From Clostridium septicum (lineage in GTDB: Bacteria; Bacillota; Clostridia; Clostridiales; Clostridiaceae), in assembly GCF_003606265.1 (NCBI RefSeq), contig NZ_CP023671.1, positions 1,860,001 through 1,924,000 of the forward strand: 64,000 nt of DNA, in the 5' to 3' direction. Below the pieces are notes generated by a model. It worked only from the letters and a program-made list of their open reading frames with translations. It was not told where the DNA came from and did no database searches. Both the position numbers and the translations under genes were made by a program. Every line of letters begins with the position of its first letter. The stretch's first letter is position 1. This document shows, piece by piece, positions 62,763 to 64,000 of this stretch.

Positions 62763-63449
62763 ATGGAAAGTAGATTAGGAAAAGTTTTAATCATAGATGA
62801 TGATGAAAATATATGTGAAGTTATAAATATGTATTTATCTAGTACAGGTTATGAAACTCGAATGTGTCATAATGGAAAAGATGCTTGCACTATTTTTAAT
62901 AGTTTTAAGCCGGAGCTTGTATTGTTAGATATAATGTTGCCGGGTATGGATGGAATAGAAGTTTTAAAATGGATAAGAAAGCATTGTGAAATACCTGTAA
63001 TTATGTTAACAGCAAAGGGAGATACTTTTGATAAAGTTCTTGCTCTAGAATTAGGAGCAGATGATTATATAGTAAAACCTTTTGAACCAAAAGAGTTAAT
63101 GGCAAGAGTTAAAGCTGTAATGAGAAGATATACTTATGAAAGTGTAGATAAAGAAGTTTTAAGTTTTTCAGATCTTGTTATAGATGTTAATTCATACAAT
63201 GTTTTATATAAAGGTGAGGAAATAAAAATGCCTCCAAAAGAATTTGAACTACTTTATTATCTGGCAAGTAATAAAAATAAAGTATTTACAAGAGAGCAGT
63301 TGTTATGTGAAGTCTGGGGATATGACTATCCAGGTGATTCAAGAACTGTAGATGTTCATATAAAAAGACTAAGAGAAAAGATAAGCGGAGGAGAAAATTG
63401 GCAGCTTGAGACTGTTTGGGGAGTAGGATATAAATTCGAGGTGAAATGA
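62763..63449 (+). CDS. Two-component response regulator, OmpR/PhoB family
   Basis: It encodes 228 residues from the ATG at 62763, with AGGAAGG 8 bases upstream; the in-frame GTG at 62754 overlaps that site. The receiver domain (about 6-118) has IIDDDENI (acidic pair), the phospho-acceptor Asp in LVLLDIMLPGMDG, the T in VIMLTAKGD and K in YIVKPFEP. The C-terminal winged helix (about 130-228) has PPKEFELLYYLASNKNKVFTREQLLCEVWGY and SRTVDVHIKRLREKI. It is coupled to the sensor kinase that overlaps its stop. Target genes are not known. Confidence 0.93.
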   Translation: MESRLGKVLIIDDDENICEVINMYLSSTGYETRMCHNGKDACTIFNSFKPELVLLDIMLPGMDGIEVLKWIRKHCEIPVIMLTAKGDTFDKVLALELGADDYIVKPFEPKELMARVKAVMRRYTYESVDKEVLSFSDLVIDVNSYNVLYKGEEIKMPPKEFELLYYLASNKNKVFTREQLLCEVWGYDYPGDSRTVDVHIKRLREKISGGENWQLETVWGVGYKFEVK

Positions 63450-64000
63450 TGAATAAAAAAGGAATTGCTTATAAATTAACAATTACCTTTACATCTATAA
63501 CAGCAGTAATATTAATATTAATAGGAATGACTCTATCAATATGGTTTAATAGAGAATATAAAATTGAAAGAACTTATTTACTAGATAAGCAGCTATCATT
63601 AATAGAGGGAGCTACATTATCATTTTTAAATGATAATACAGAGGTTGCATACAATGAACTTAGTAAGGTACTGAATATGATAGAAAGTTCTATAGAAATA
63701 GACTCTATAATTATAGATAAATTAGGATACATATATGCAGTTTCAAATAATAAATATAACAAAGAAAAGTACACTAGAATTAACTTAAACGATGAAGAGC
63801 TAAATAAATTAAAAAATGGAGAATCTATAAATTTTAATTTTAAAAATTATGAAGGAGCTTTAAAAAAGTCATACATAAAGCCACTTTTTAAGGATGGATA
63901 TTTTTATGGAGCTATAGTTTTAATAGGAGATGAAGCATATACGAATCCTCCTAAGAGAATATATATAATAATATGGCTTTCAGTAATTTTAGCACTTATA
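63449..64000 (+). CDS. Two-component sensor histidine kinase, N-terminal part (partial at window edge)
   Basis: The open frame runs from the ATG at 63449 to the window end (184 residues seen). A cytoplasmic start (MNKKGIAYK), a first membrane span (about 9-30), an outer sensor domain (about 31-172) and the beginning of a second span (IIIWLSVILALI) are visible. The HAMP, HisKA and ATPase domains lie beyond the edge. The ATG overlaps the regulator stop by one base, with GAGGTG 4 bases upstream; an ATG three bases earlier is also possible. The stimulus is unknown. Confidence 0.85.
   Translation, partial: MNKKGIAYKLTITFTSITAVILILIGMTLSIWFNREYKIERTYLLDKQLSLIEGATLSFLNDNTEVAYNELSKVLNMIESSIEIDSIIIDKLGYIYAVSNNKYNKEKYTRINLNDEELNKLKNGESINFNFKNYEGALKKSYIKPLFKDGYFYGAIVLIGDEAYTNPPKRIYIIIWLSVILALI

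Noticed and set aside
1..64000. tRNA or rRNA genes, prophage or plasmid modules
   Set aside because: No cloverleaf, rRNA segment, integrase, phage structural gene or replication initiator was recognised on reading. The only mobile element supported is the IS at 14581-15855.

Overview
The window looks like the chromosome of a low-GC, endospore-forming, strictly anaerobic Firmicute, most likely Clostridium sensu stricto. The DNA is very AT-rich by eye and the reading frames use A/T-ending codons. Spore genes (spmB, spoVG), anaerobic enzymes (hybrid cluster protein, class III ribonucleotide reductase, a clostridial-type ferredoxin), classical Gram-positive leaders (two T-boxes, lysine, TPP and guanine riboswitches) and the order purR-spoVG-glmU-prs all fit. 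No species is assigned.

Layout. 1-6.4 kb: tail of spmB, a small membrane protein, a Crp/Fnr regulator with hcp, a DAACS symporter, an ACT-domain protein and an M24 peptidase. 6.4-12.2 kb: a lysine riboswitch with an NhaC-type transporter, a second M24 peptidase, two tandem FUSC-like half proteins and an SdpI-like protein. 12.2-21.4 kb: T-box metG, a 1.28-kb insertion sequence, a second MetRS-like gene with altered catalytic motifs, tatD, a yabE-like G5/3D-domain gene behind a structured leader, rnmV and rsmA. 21.5-30.3 kb: a highly charged protein, two exported proteins, Mrp ATPase, ferredoxin, TPP-riboswitch thiT, a degV-padR-degV cluster and a YerB-like lipoprotein. 30.5-39.5 kb: nrdD, a NifV/Re-citrate-synthase-like gene with aconitase, nrdG, guanine-riboswitch xpt and pepA. 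39.7-46 kb: an AraC regulator divergent from a Fur-box siderophore uptake operon that ends in an MFS exporter. 46.6-49.8 kb: an unassigned ABC cassette (three membrane proteins and an ATPase). 49.9-56.6 kb: T-box asnS, a tandem cytochrome b5-like protein, a phosphoesterase, a third M24 peptidase, nupC and punA. 57-64 kb: murC, purR interrupted by an in-frame stop, spoVG, glmU, prs and the start of a two-component system.

Themes. Purine salvage and its control recur: guanine-riboswitch xpt, punA and nupC with PurR-box-like repeats, purR with a nonsense codon, and prs supplying PRPP. Peptide turnover is also well represented (three M24 peptidases and one M17 aminopeptidase), as is RNA-level regulation. 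The observations most worth checking are the broken purR, the MetRS-like gene with degenerate HIGH and KMSKS motifs cut off from metG by a recent-looking IS, the degV-padR-degV cluster with a shared palindromic operator, the structured leader of the yabE-like gene, and the orphan ABC cassette with its AT-only palindromic leader.
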